Assembly (NCBI RefSeq): GCF_027744825.2
Contig: NC_071338.1
Span: forward strand, 28,085,501 to 28,149,500
Origin: Synchiropus splendidus
Taxonomy: Eukaryota; Chordata; Actinopteri; Syngnathiformes; Callionymidae
DNA: 64,000 nt
Reading direction: 5' to 3'
Shown here one piece after another: positions 36,045 through 48,862 of this stretch. The notes under the pieces are model-generated. The model saw nothing but the letters and a program-made list of their open reading frames with translations. It was not told where the DNA came from and did no database searches. The first letter of the stretch is position 1; each line of letters starts with the position of its first letter. The position numbers were made by a program, and so were the translations under genes.

Positions 36045-38289
36045 GTGGCGCTTAAATTGACTCCCAAATGGGTCAGAGCAGGAGCGAATAATGTAATTTT
36101 CAGCTTTACTCAACGCTTGACATTTGAATCACATAACTTTAGTGCCAGTGGAGCAATTGTGCGAGTGGTCCACATGAATTTCGGAAAAGGCGGAAGAAGA
36201 ACTTGCGTCAAGCCTACAAATCCACCTCGGGTCGCATCGTGTATTAGACACGATAACTCCAGCTCGATCACAAGTTCAAAATTACAGTCTGCATAAAACC
36301 AAATACTATGTTTCAGACTAAAAGGAAATGAACCGTATCGTACTCTTTTTGTCTCTAAGTAGTGGTGACATGCTGGAAAACTCCACTGTCACAGAATAAA
36401 CAGTGGTCCAACTGGTTATTGGGAGGCAAACACAGCAGCAGTGTTCACCGTTTGCCTTTTCGCTAAAAGACTTTAATTTTGAAATGCACCACCACAATCG
36501 ATTGAAACTTCCTGACAATCAGTAAATTTCCGATTTGAAGATGGCTTGTTAATGTTGTCACGAAATCACTCTACAAAATAATCTCAAAAATCAATGTTGA
36601 AATGTCCCATCAGAATTACTTTGAACGTCCTTGTTTTAATAATATGAACACAACATTGTCATATTTAGTTCAGACAATAAATTAAGCGAGGTGTACACAG
36701 ACTACTTCCGGCTTGTCACATGACTCACCTGGGACGTGACTTCCACGATCTCTCCACCTCTCAACTGACTGAAGTAGAATCTGTCGTCTTTTAAAGCATT
36801 TAGAATGAGGTTATTAAGATTCAGAAACATATTTTTGAAATGACAAAGTTGCCTTGGAGTGGCATTCAAGTAGCATTTGTGTGTGGAGGAAAAGGCACCC
36901 AAGGAATTTTGACTCAACATTTATGACCATGAGTATTTCCACTTGGTATATTTTAATAATTCAAACCAAAAACACGATGCACCAAAATGAATTTCAATTT
37001 TGTTAAAAAACACATGAGCAGTCCTAGAACGACATTGAAATCAGACAGAAGAACATCTTCATGCTATAATAATACACAATACTACACATCGATCTGGGCC
37101 TTCTCGCTGTGCCAAGTACAAGATGGAGGAGATGCTGACACTCCATTGGTGATGCAGAAGAAAATAAAAGCTTTACGGCAAGAATGAGGCTGGAGTCTGT
37201 CAATTTGGTGGAAATTCCAAAATCTTTCTTTTGAAAAATGTCATTATAACACACACAGAAATATTAAAGGTGACTTTACTGAACATCTATGGCTGCTGGG
37301 AAAAAGTCCTTCCACCACAAACACAAGTTCCACAGTGTACTGCAACAGTTGAAGCTTGGATAGCAGTTCACATTCTCGATGACCTCAATTGTGCACATTT
37401 ATAGTCCAGTGAAACTCATAGTTAAAATGAGGGAATATAGGGAACTCATGCAAACATGTGGTGGCCACTGGACTCCACACCTCTGCGTTGTGATGCTAAG
37501 ATGCTTCCACTTCATGACACAGTGGCATCTCAAGGTCATAGATTCCCTTGAGTGAGACAAGGACCTTCATGACCTTCCAGCAGTCTATAAAAGTGTGACT
37601 AACAGATTAGAGCCATTTATATAAAACAACCTGTGTCGATCTTGAGGCAGTACTTTGGCAACACTGCTGTTCTGTCGTTTGCTTGTGGCCATTTTGAAAT
37701 GTCACGAGTCAAAACTCCACCAAGCTGAATACAAAGCTGGATAGTTCTATCAAGGCCCACATGCCTAATTCTGTGCTCATTGATTTATCACTGTTAGGTC
37801 AGTTGCCACATGCCTGCTCCTTCTGTTGAAGATGCAGCCGTAGGTTCTTTGAGGAGCAGTCATTTCTCTGAAGTCAGCTCACTCCCTCGAAACACTGAAA
37901 CCATCAGGCACCAACAGTTTCATAGGAAGCTGCGGTCATGTGACTTCCAGGTGTCTGGAGGAAGCAGCTGAAGGTTAAAGACAGTTGAGGGAAGTTCACC
38001 TTCAACTGGGTACAGAATCAGAATCCTGATCTGAGTCCATCAGGCCAGAAGAAATGAAGATTAAACTTGAACAAGCTCCATGGAAAGGGATGTCCGGCCG
38101 ATCAGTGGCACATGTGACAGACTGTGGACTGCTCCAGTAAAATGCAATGATGGAATAATAATCACTCAGAGTTGCTGAACTGCACTAAAGCGACAAGCCT
38201 GCGACTGTACTTTAGTCAGTCAACTCTCTATTACATCACTCGCTTCAAATCAATTCCACTGAAAACTGAATGGATCGCTGGTGTAAAAC

Positions 38290-39430
38290 CAGCATGAAAC
38301 ATAAGGAGGGGGGTAACTAAGAAAAAAATATCATTTATCTTCACTCATTGTGCGTAATTGTATACTTGAGGAGACATTTTTATCTGTAAAATGATCTTTA
38401 AAAATGAAGCAAGTAACATAGTCGTGTAATGTAGACTGTCTTTATGGCACCATCCTCTCGCAACTTTTTATAGCTGCACATTATTTCATCAACATCTTGA
38501 ATCCTCTCAATTTACAGGAAAATTACAATTGGGCATAACAGATGCTTCAGTATTACTCTGTACAACTGTTTTAGGACTAATACACACATTTAAATTGTGT
38601 ACTCAGCGCGCACAGAATACTGGAGAACACTTGAAACAAAGTTTCAGAACAATAGTAATCAAGACAATACACAAATGCAGTTTGTTTTCATTGTGTGCCT
38701 CTCATTCATTCATTTCAAATGAAGCAAAGACATCGAGATTGTGAACTCTGAACGGTAGACTGGCCCTTCATATGATTGTCAACCATATGATGTGGCCCTT
38801 CATCGATGCAGAAGGGGCAAAGAAAAATGTCCAGGGCTGCTTATTTCTTGTTATTTTGAGATCACACCCAATCTCCAAATTGTTATGTGTCTCGATATGG
38901 ACAACAAAATAAGCAGACAGAATCACATTGAACAAATGTTGATTTTTTTTTTTACAATATGCAATACATATGAGACTTTTAAAAAAGGCTACACTTCTCA
39001 TCATGAAAACATCATTTATTCTGACAAAAATATATCTTGTTTCTACAACATTATGACACGTTTCACCCGAATGTTATTACACTCGAAATCTAAAATGATA
39101 AAACCATGTGCAATATCAAATGTAACGAATAAACATTTATGCCAGACTAACAAATTAATATTATGGTAGGTTATAATTACACTCGCAAACATTGATAATG
39201 AGAGGAATAATACTACAAATTTAACACAGGTTGGCTGAAGTTTTGCAGCCTGTATGCAAGTCGATGGGCATGTGTTTACATTGAAGATGGGCTGAACTAA
39301 ACATTGAGTCATTGAAGTGGGCGGGACCTTCGAGCTCAAGGTGGGCGTACCTCAATGTTGAGCTCCGCCCCATTCTCCAGGCTGCTGCCAGGGGCTTCTC
39401 CTTTCTTTAACTGAAGGTGAAACATGGGCT
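38290..39430. other. Spacer unique to units 6-8 (second copy 43640-44780)
   Basis: About 1.1 kb not present in the other units, between the outer block of unit 6 and the pdcd5-side remnant of unit 7. It holds a minus-strand frame at 39043-39339 (98 aa, with a hydrophobic FVVLFLSLSMFASVII segment) that is identical in the second copy (44391-44687). I recognise no family; mobile-element origin is possible. It is followed at about 39410 by RALY 3' UTR-like sequence (aacatgggctagcaatatat). Confidence 0.5.
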
Positions 39431-39459
39431 AGCAATATATATACATGCAGCACTGGGTG

Positions 39460-39600
39460 GGTGTGATCTGTCAAGAGCTCCTTGGTCTAATGTGGTTCAA
39501 TAAAGGCACGGTTTCTGCGCATACTATGGCGAGAAAAGATAAATTAAATCATAGGCCCGTCCTACAAAGGCAAGAATAATCGAACACGGATAGTCAAGTC
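39460..39600 (-). pseudogene. pdcd5-side remnant lacking exon 1
   Basis: Sequence from pdcd5 intron 1 (near cggtttctgcgcatactatgg) is joined at about 39550 (aaatcat then aggcccgtcc) directly to sequence that lies upstream of pdcd5 exon 1. Exon 1 and about 0.3 kb around it are deleted. The same deletion is in the tandem copy at about 44900. Confidence 0.7.
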
Positions 39601-39971
39601 CACGCAGGCAAAAGCAACTGAAAAAGGATGTAGTCCATTACATTGCATTTTAATAATAAATGAAACAATAGCAATGAACTGTATCAGAATTATAGAACTT
39701 TATTGATGCTGCACATTTAGGAACGCTGTTCATGAAACGCTTTACAGAAAGAACAAGACATCAGCAAGGTTGTGGCACCAATTTCCGCAAATATGAAATG
39801 ACAGTTATTAATTTAAAACTTTTTTTTTTCCAGGGATCTTGTTTGAGCGCTCGCGACCAAACAGGATTTACAATTTGCAAAGCAAAAGGGAGAACATTTT
39901 GAACATCATAAATGTTTTAGACTTCCTTGACATAGGTCTGATGATGCTCTTTAACAGGAGGATGTGAATGG

Positions 39972-41391
39972 TCACGATGCCTCATTTCCTCTGTATGTGG
40001 TGTATGAGAATCTACTCAGAAGAAGAGGAAGATGGTACTGTTGTTCTGCATCACCGACGGCGAACACATACTGCAACAGAAAATAATATGTGTTACAGGT
40101 CAGACAGACCATGAATGTACTGGCACATTCCTCACCTCAACATAGGGATAAAAGCTGGTCTCTCCCAAACTCTCCCAGTACAGCTCTGTTTCAAAGCGGA
40201 TCTTGTACATACCAGGCTGAAACATTTCTTTAGTGATGAGTCCTGGGCAACGGCCTTGACTGTTGGTCACACTGGTGAGACAAGACAGGTGGTGATGAAT
40301 GTGAGTGACAATTGTATGTGCTTCATTGTCATATACTAAAGAATACATCGGATTAATTCTTCAAACGTTTTGGGATGAAAACAAAGTAAAATCAGCCCAG
40401 ACAGGAAATGTAGCTTGAATAGAAGGGTCAACAGAAGATGACATTTATTGATGGTCAGGTGTTACCCAGTAGTGATCAAATTCCAGACTTTGGTTGAGGC
40501 GTCCTGTCCGTACAGACTGAGAGCCATATCTGCCACGGGGATTCCAGTGACAATATTCAGCACATGGGTGGTCAGTGGACTGGGTGGAACTGCCATTGCT
40601 GTGTTCTAGAAGAAAGATAGCAGACTGAAAGCAAATAAGGTTAATGCATCTGTCATTATCGCTTAACTACTGATGGACAAAAGTCAATTCTATTGTCAGT
40701 AAGTGCAACATATAACAAAAAATAATGAAAATCCTGAAAATGCGCTTTTAGCAATGAATTCCATCAGTATATGTAATACATATTTTAATATGATAAATAT
40801 GTTTAACCTGCTTATAAAGACGTCACAGGAGGGAGAAGAGGTTCCCCAATAGAGCAGAGTGAGCATTCAACCAAATATTTGTCTGTTTGAACAAACTGGT
40901 AAAAATCCTCATCTGTGTTTTTTGAAAGAAAGAAGGAAAGAACAATGTAAAAACAGAATCTAAATAAGTGCCCAGGTATAATTTGGTCCGTTTGAATAAA
41001 GCAGGCCATTATTGACATTCTACAATAATTAAGAAATAATTACAATTATTTAATATTTAATTAAGTATTAGATCTTTTTATGTATCTAATTGCACTCATA
41101 CTGCTTTCCAATTTGAGTGTTACGTGTCGCTTGGTAACACATTGAATTCATGAACATAAGCATTCTGATGCTTGAAAGCACATCTAAACAACATCATGTC
41201 AATATCAGCGACAGTGAGCATCTAGAAACTATTTCATTGAATCAAAATTAAAATAGAAAACTGATCAATCCAAACAAATGCATCACAGCAGCATTAAATG
41301 TAATACATTTTTCAGTTGTAGAAGTTTTCTTACTCACCTTACAGTGCAGTAGGATCTGGCCCTTGATGGTCTGCAGCCTGAGTGTGTTCAT
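39972..41391 (-). CDS. urah: 5-hydroxyisourate hydrolase-like, copy 7 (YRGN form)
   Basis: Exon 1 41338-41391, exon 2 40466-40605, exon 3 40136-40271, exon 4 39972-40070, 142 aa, all splice sites canonical. The start is RLQTIKGQI, still PTS2-like. [24 protein letters not shown] and [15 protein letters not shown] are intact, ending TTYRGNEAS. It is a tandem sister of copy 8. Because the tandem junction falls in intron 1, exon 1 of copy 7 lies in the right-hand unit and exons 2-4 in the left-hand unit. Confidence 0.88.
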
Positions 41392-44300
41392 GTGGCGCTT
41401 AAATTGACTCCCAAATGGGTCAGAGCAGGAGCGAATAATGTCATTTTCAGCTTTACTCAACGCTTGACATTTGAATCACATAACTTTAGTGCCAGTGGAG
41501 CAATTGTGCGAGTGGTCCACATGAATTTCGGAAAAGGCGGAAGAAGAACTTGCGTCAAGCCTAAAAATCCACCTCGGGTCGCATCGTGTATTAGACACGA
41601 TAACTCCAGCTCGATCACAAGTTCAAAATTACAGTCTGCATAAAACCAAATACTATGTTTCAGATGAAAAGGAAATGAACCGTATCGTACTATTTTTGTC
41701 TCTAAGTAGTGTTGACATGCTGGAAAACTCCGCTGTCACGGAATAAACAGTGGTCCAACTGGTTATTGGGAGGCAAACACAGCAGCAGTGTTCACCGTTT
41801 GCCTTTTCGCTAAAAGACTTTAATTTTGAAATGCACCACCACAATCGATTGAAACTTCCTGACAATCAGTCAATTTCCGATTTGAAGATGGCTTGTTAAT
41901 GTTGTCACGAAATCACTCAACAAAATAATCTCAAAAATCAGTGTTGAAATGTCCCATCAGAATTACTTTGAACATCCTTGTTTTAATAATATGAACACAA
42001 CATTGTCATATTTAGTTCAGATAATAAATTAAGCGAGGTGTACACAGACTACTTCCGGCTTGTCACATGACTCACCTGGGACGTGACTTCCACGATCTCT
42101 CCACCTCTCACCAGACTGAAGTAGAATCTGTCGTCTTTTAAAGCATTTAGAATGACGTTATTAAGATTCAGAAACATATTTTTGAAATGACAAAGTTGCC
42201 TTGGAGTGGCATTCAAGTAGCATTTGTGTGTGGAGGAAAAGGCACCCAAGGAATTTTGACTCAACATTTATGACCATGAGTATTTCCACTTGGTATATTT
42301 TAATAATTCAAACCAAAAACACGATGCACCAAAATGAATTTCAATTTTGTTAAAAAACACATGAGCAGTCCTAGAACGACATTGAAATCAGACAGAAGAA
42401 CATCTTCATGGTATAATAATACGCAATACTACACATCGATCTGGGCCTTCTCGCTGTGCCAAGTACAAGATGGAGGAGATGCTGACACTCCATTGGTGAT
42501 GCAGAAGAAAATAAAACCTTTACGGCAAGAATGAGGCTGGAGTCTGTCAATTTGGTGGAAATTCCAAAATCTTTCTTTTGAAAAATGTCATTATAACACA
42601 CACAGAAATATTAAAGGTGACTTTACTGAACATCTATGGCTGCTGGGAAAAAGTCCTTCCACCACAAACACAAGTTCCACAGTGTACTGCAACAGTTGAA
42701 GCTTGGATAGCAGTTCACATTCTCGATGGCCTCAATTGTGCACATTTATAGTCCAGTGAAACTCATAGTTAAATGAGGGAATATAGGGAACTCATGCAAA
42801 CATGTGGTGGCCACTGGACTCCACACCTCTGCGTTGTGATGCTAAGATGCTTCCACTTCATGACACAGTGGCATCTCAAGGTCATAGATTCCCTTGAGTG
42901 AGACAAGGACCTTCATGACCTTCCAGCAGTCTATAAAAGTGTGACTAACAGATTAGAGCCATTTATATAAAACAACCTGTGTAGCTCTTGAGGCAGTACT
43001 TTGGCAACACTGCTGTTCTGTCGTTTGCTTGTGGCCATTTTGAAATGTCACGAGTCAAAACTCCACCAAGCTGAATACAAAGCTGGATAGTTCTATCAAG
43101 GCCCACATGCCTAATTCTGTGCTCATTGATTTATCACTGTTAGGTCAGTTGCCACATGCCTGCTCCTTCTGTTGAAGATGCAGCCGTAGGTTCTTTGAGG
43201 TGCAGTCATTTCTCTGTAGTCAGCTCACTCCCTCGAAACACTGAAACCATCAGGCACCAACAGTTTCATAGGAAGCTGCGGTCATGTGACTTCCAGGTGT
43301 CTGGAGGAAGCAGCTGAAGGTTAAAGACAGTTGAGGGAAGTTCACCTTCAACTGGGTACAGAATCAGAATCCTGATCTGAGTCCATCAGGCCAGAAGAAA
43401 TGAAGATTAAACTTGAACAAGCTCCATGGAAAGGGATGTCCAGCCGATCAGTGGCACATGTGACAGACTGTGGACTGCTCCAGTAAAATGCAATGATGGA
43501 ATAATAATCACTCAGAGATGCTGAACTGCACTAAAGCGACGAGCCTGCGACTGTACTTTAGTCAGTCGACTCTCTATTACATCACTCGCTTCAAATCAAT
43601 TCCACTGAAAACTGAATGGATCGCTGGTGTAAAACCAGCATGAAACATAAGGAGGGGGGTAACTAAGAAAAAAATATCATTTATCTTCTCTCATTGTGCG
43701 TAATTGTATACTTGAGGAGACATTTTTATCTGTAAAATGATCTTTAAAAATGAAGCAAGTAGCATAGTCGTGTAATGTAGACTGTCTTTATGGCACCATC
43801 CTCTCGCAACTTTTTATAGCTGCACATTATTTCATCAACATCTTGAATCCTCTCAATTTACTGGAAAATTACAATTGGGCATAACAGATGCTTCAGTATT
43901 ACTCTGTACAACTGTTTTAGGACTAATACACACATTTAAATTGTGTACTCAGCGCGCACAGAATACTGGAGAACACTTGAAACAAAGTTTCAGAACAATA
44001 GTAATCAAGACAATACACAAATGCAGTTTGTTTTCATTGTGTGCCTCTCATTCATTCATTTCAAATGAAGCAAAGACATCGAGATTGTGAACTCTGAACG
44101 GTAGACTGGCCCTTCATATGATTGTCAACCATATGATGTGGCCCTTCATCGATGCAGAAGGGGCAAAGAAAAAAGTCCAGGGCTGCTTATTTCTTGTTAT
44201 TTTGAGATCACACCCAATCTCCAAATTGTTATGTGTCTCGATATGGACAACAAAATAAGCAGACAGAATCACATTGAACAAATGTTGATTTTTTTTTTTT

Positions 44301-46270
44301 TACAATATGCAATACATATAAGGCTTTTAAAAAAGGCTACACTTCTCATCATGAAAACATCATTTATTCTGACAAAAATATATCTTGTTTCTACAACATT
44401 ATGACACGTTTCACCCGAATGTTATTACACTCGAAATCTAAAATGATAAAACCATGTGCAATATCAAATGTAACGAATAAACATTTATGCCAGACTAACA
44501 AATTAATATTATGGTAGGTTATAATTACACTCGCAAACATTGATAATGAGAGGAATAATACTACAAATTTAACACAGGTTGGCTGAAGTTTTGCAGCCTG
44601 TATGCAAGTCGATGGGCATGTGTTTACATTGAAGATGGGCTGAACTAAACATTGAGTCATTGAAGTGGGCGGGACCTTCGAACTCAAGGTGGGCGTACCT
44701 CAATGTTGAGCTCCGCCCCATTCTCCAGGCTGCTGCCAGGGGCTTCTCCTTTCTTTAACTGAAGGTGAAACATGGGCTAGCAATATATATACATGCAGCA
44801 CTGGGTGGGTGTGATCTGTCAAGAGCTCCTTGGTCTAATGTGGTTCAATAAAGGCACGGTTTCTGCGCATACTATGGCGAGAAAAGATAAATTAAATCAT
44901 AGGCCCGTCCTACAAAGGCAAGAATAATCGAACACGGATAGTCAAGTCCACGCAGGCAAAAGCAATTGAAAAAGGATGTAGTCCATTACATTACATTTTA
45001 ATAATAAATGAAACAATAGCAATGAACTGTATCAGAATTATAGAACTTTATTGATGCTGCACATTTAGGAACACTGTTCATGAAACGCTTTACAGAAAGA
45101 ACAAGACATCAGCAAGGTTGTGGCGCCAATTTCCGCAAATATGAAATGACAGTTATTAATTTAAAACATTTTTTTTTCTAGGGATCTTGTTTGAGCGCTC
45201 GCGACCAAACAGGATTTACAATTTGCAAAGCAAAAGGGAGAACATTTTGAACATCATAAATGTTTTAGACTTCCTTGACAGAGGTCTGATGATGCTCTTT
45301 AACAGGAGGATGTGAATGGTCACGATGCCTCATTTCCTCTGTATGTGGTGTATGAGAATCTACTCAGAAGAAGAGGAAGATGGTACTGTTGTTCTGCATC
45401 ACCGACGGCGAACACATACTGCAACAGAAAATAATATGTGTTACAGGTCAGACAGACCATGAATGTACTGGCACATTCCTCACCTCAACATAGGGATAAA
45501 AGCTGGTCTCCCCCAAACTCTCCCAGTACAGCTCTGTTTCAAAGCGGATCTTGTACATACCAGGCTGAAACATTTCTTTAGTGATGAGTCCTGGGCAACG
45601 GCCTTCACTGTTGGTCACACTGGTGAGACACAACAGGTGGTGATGAATGTGAGTGACAATTGTATTGATTTAATTGTCATATACTAAAGAATACACAGGA
45701 TTAACTCTTCAATCGTTTTGGGATGAAAACAAAGTAAAATCAGCCCAGACAGAAAATGTAGCTTGAATAGAAGGGTCAACAGAAGATGGATGATATTTAT
45801 TGATGGTCAGGTGTTACCCAGTAGTGATCAAATTCCAGACTTTGGTTGAGGCGTCCTGTCCGTACAGACTGAGAGCCATATCTGCCACGGGGATTCCAGT
45901 GACAATATTCAGCACATGGGTGGTCAGTGGACTGGGTGGAACTGCCATTGCTGTGTTCTAGAAGAAAGATAGCAGACTGAAAGCAAATAAGGTTAATGCA
46001 TCTGTCATTATCGCTTAACTACTGATGGACAAAAGTCAATTCTATTGTCAGTAAGTGCAACATATAACAAAAAATAATGAAAATCCTGAAAATGCACTTT
46101 TAGCAATGAATTCCATCAGTATATGTAATACATATTTTAATATGATAAATATGTTTAACCTGCTTATAAAGACGTCACAGGAGGGAGAAGAGGTTCCCCA
46201 ATAGAGCAGAGTGAGCATTCAACCAAATATTTGTCTGTTTGAACAAACTGGTAAAAATCCTCATCTTACT
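40926..46270 (-). repeat. 5.35-kb tandem unit, right copy
   Basis: Near-identical direct repeat of 35580-40925. It contains exon 1 of urah copy 7 and its flank, the second 1.1-kb spacer (43640-44780), the second pdcd5-side remnant (about 44810-44960) and exons 4-2 of urah copy 8. Confidence 0.9.
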
Positions 46271-46701
46271 CCATATGTGTTTTTTGAAAGAAAGAAGGAA
46301 AGAACAATGTAAAAAAAGAATCTAAATAAGTGCCCAAGTATCATTTGGTCGGTTTGAATCAAGCAGGACATTATTGACATTTTACATGGAAATAATGACA
46401 GATATTTAATATTTAATTAAGTATTAGACCTTTTTATGTAACTAATTTTATTCACACTCCTTTCCAATTTGAGTGTTACGTGTTGCTTGGTAACTAAACA
46501 TCATCATGTCAATATCAGCGACAGTGAGCATCTAGAAACTATTTCATTGAATCGAAATTAAAATAGAAAACTGACCAATTCAAACAAATGCATCACAGCA
46601 GCATTAAATGTAATACATTTTTCAGTTGTAGAAGTTTTCTTACTCACCTTACAGTGCAGTAGGATCTGGCCCTTGATGGTCTGCAGCCTGAGTGTGTTCA
46701 T
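45320..46701 (-). CDS. urah: 5-hydroxyisourate hydrolase-like, copy 8 (YRGN form)
   Basis: Exon 1 46648-46701, exon 2 45818-45957, exon 3 45484-45619, exon 4 45320-45418, 142 aa, canonical splice sites. Same protein features as copy 7, with GRCPGLITK (preceded by NSE) and terminus TTYRGNEAS. Its upstream flank is cut at about 47040 by DIRS sequence, so this copy lacks the promoter-like element that stands before most other copies. It may therefore be silent or use other signals. Confidence 0.86.
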
Positions 46702-47041
46702 GTGGCGCTTAAATTGACTCCCAAATGGGTCAGAGCAGGAGCGAATAATGTAATTTTCAGCTTTACTCAACGCTTGACATTTGAATCACATTACTCTGGT
46801 GCCACTATGCTCGGCGTTATCTTTCTGTCAACAGTGGAGCGATTGTGCGAGTGGTCCACATGAATTTTGGAAAAGGCGGAAGAAGAACTCGCATTGTGTA
46901 TTAGACACGATAACGGCATCTCGATCATGAGTTCAAAATAACAGTCGAAACAGATGAAAAGGAAATAAATTATATCGTACTCTTTTAGTCTCAAAGTAGT
47001 GTTGACATGCTGGAAAACTCTCTACTGTCGCTGAATAAACA

Positions 47042-48862
47042 GTGGGCCAACCTGTTATTGGGACAACACAGCAGCGGGGGTCACCATTTGGCTTTTCGCT
47101 GCTGGAGTTGTTAGCAGTGGAGAAGGTTCTGTTTTGCTTTGCACCACAGCGAACCGGACATCATGTGATGGTGAGGTCAAACAACTCCACTGCTGTAGTG
47201 GACATCATCCATCAAGGGAGCCTGAGGGCCCCCTTCCCTGCACAGGGTGGCGGCTCGCAGCGACTCATCTCTTGTCCATGAGAGCGCATCGCGTCCCAGC
47301 TGCTCTAAATCTGGGCGTGGACAGACTGTCCAGAGGGGCGCTCTCGCGGACGAATGGAGCCTCGCAACAGAGGTGGCATCGGACACAATGATTTGAGGAG
47401 TGGATGCACTGGATCATCCAGTGTGGCCGCGAGGGCTTCTTTACGTGTTTCCCCCACTCAGGTTAATGATGACTTTCCTATAGCACATCGGGGAACAGAA
47501 CTCTCTGTCATGACGGTGGCATTGCACAGTTTCCGGACCTGGTCGGACTGATGGTGGGGCCTCCATGGCCAACCCTCGATGTTGCTGGTGTGTTGACCAA
47601 AGCCGGAGGAGTGTGTCGAGCCCATCCGGTGATAGGACGCCCTCTCAAGGTTTGGATGTTGAAAGGTTGAAATAGCTTGACATGGGATTGTCGGATGCAG
47701 TTATTTCAACAGTGCAGTGCACCTGAGCACCGGCCACCAACAGGACCTGCTCCATTAGGTGGCGCGTCTTCGCAGATTGGTGTGGATCTAAAGGTCTCAC
47801 ACCATCCTGTTGTCCTGTCTCTGGTGTGCTTTCCTTTCTCCAGGAGTTGCTGGATAGAGGACGGGCAGCCTCCACACTGAATGCGTTTGTGGCAGCCATC
47901 TCTGAGGAACACCAGGGCCTGGCTCGTTTCTCGGTGAGAAGTCAGACGGATCATGAAGACATTTCTGCTTGGCCTCCTGTAAGGAACCTAAACTCCAGAT
48001 GGAATCTGCTAGTGGTCCAAGAAGCCCTATGTGTACCTCCATTCGAACGTCTTCTCTGGAGGACCTGAGCCTTAAGACGGTACTGCTCTTAGTTTTGTCT
48101 ACATCTAAATGGGTCAGTGATCTGACAGCATTATCAGTCAACCCTAACTGTATGTCATGGTGTATGGTGGTGGAGGGGACTCAGTAACGCTTCACCCTAA
48201 CCCTGCTTTCAGACCGAAGGTGATCACTACGGAGTAATGGGCACAGGTGATCATCTTGTGGTCATCCATCCTCCCCCTCATCAAAATGAGCAGGAGGCGA
48301 AACTGCATCTTTTGTGTCCAGTTCGTGTCACTGCAGATTACGTCGACAGAACTGGAGACTTCAGACGGACGGACTGTTCGTCTGTTATGGTGGGAGTCTG
48401 AAAGGGAGATCGGTTTCTTCCCAGCGACTGTCACACTGTCCTTTCCAGAGGTGAAACTTCGTCCCCGGCCGAGCCGGCAGGACATTGGTCACCTGCTTCC
48501 TCAGGTATGGTCTTCTTTCTTTCTTAGGCTATGCTGAGAGTCAACTAATCCCAACGGCCTTCACTGTGGTTTTTAACCAATAGGGAAGGCTGTAGGAGGG
48601 CGAAGCACATATGAAAGAAATCCTGGTCACTTACTGTAACTGCAGTTCGATGAATATGTGCGGAGCCCTCTAACTGGCTGCCCAGCAGGCCTGTCTTTGG
48701 CGGCTGAGTTCCAAAAGAGGCAAAGCAGCGGAAGACGAGGGGCAATATACACAGTGAGGAGTGCCTTCCTGGGCCAGTGCCTCGATGTGGATTAACCAAT
48801 AGCGAAGGCCATTAGAGGGCAAAGCACGTATTCATCGAACTGCGGTTACAATAGGTAACCAG
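47042..48862 (+). mobile_element. DIRS-like retrotransposon, RNase H to terminal repeats
   Basis: In order: RNase H-like pieces LLELLAVEKVLFCF, HHVMVRSNNSTAVVDIIHQG and HRVPAALNLGVDRLSR (47090-47330); tyrosine recombinase pieces SFLQELLDRGRAASTLNAF and LSLKTVLLLVLSTSKWVSDL (47820-48130); then non-coding DNA with inverted repeats at about 48632-48680 and 48805-48855 (core cgaactgc-ggttaca). Frameshifts and a deletion of the region containing the HSTR motif make it inactive. Its right end meets urah unit 9 at the same base context as the copy ending at 16960. Confidence 0.75.

Larger units (their letters stand above)
35580..40925 (-). repeat. 5.35-kb tandem unit, left copy
   Basis: Matches 40926-46270 at a constant offset of 5346-5348 bp with very few differences. 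It contains exon 1 of urah copy 6 with its flank, a 1.1-kb spacer, and exons 4-2 of urah copy 7. The duplication boundaries therefore lie inside intron 1 of urah. Short frames in the flank (for example NFNFVKKHMSS) are not supported as genes. Confidence 0.9.

Noticed and set aside
39043..39339. 98-aa minus-strand frame conserved at 44391-44687 as evidence of a gene
   Set aside because: The two copies are identical because the 5.35-kb unit is recently duplicated, so conservation is not informative; no homologue recognised.
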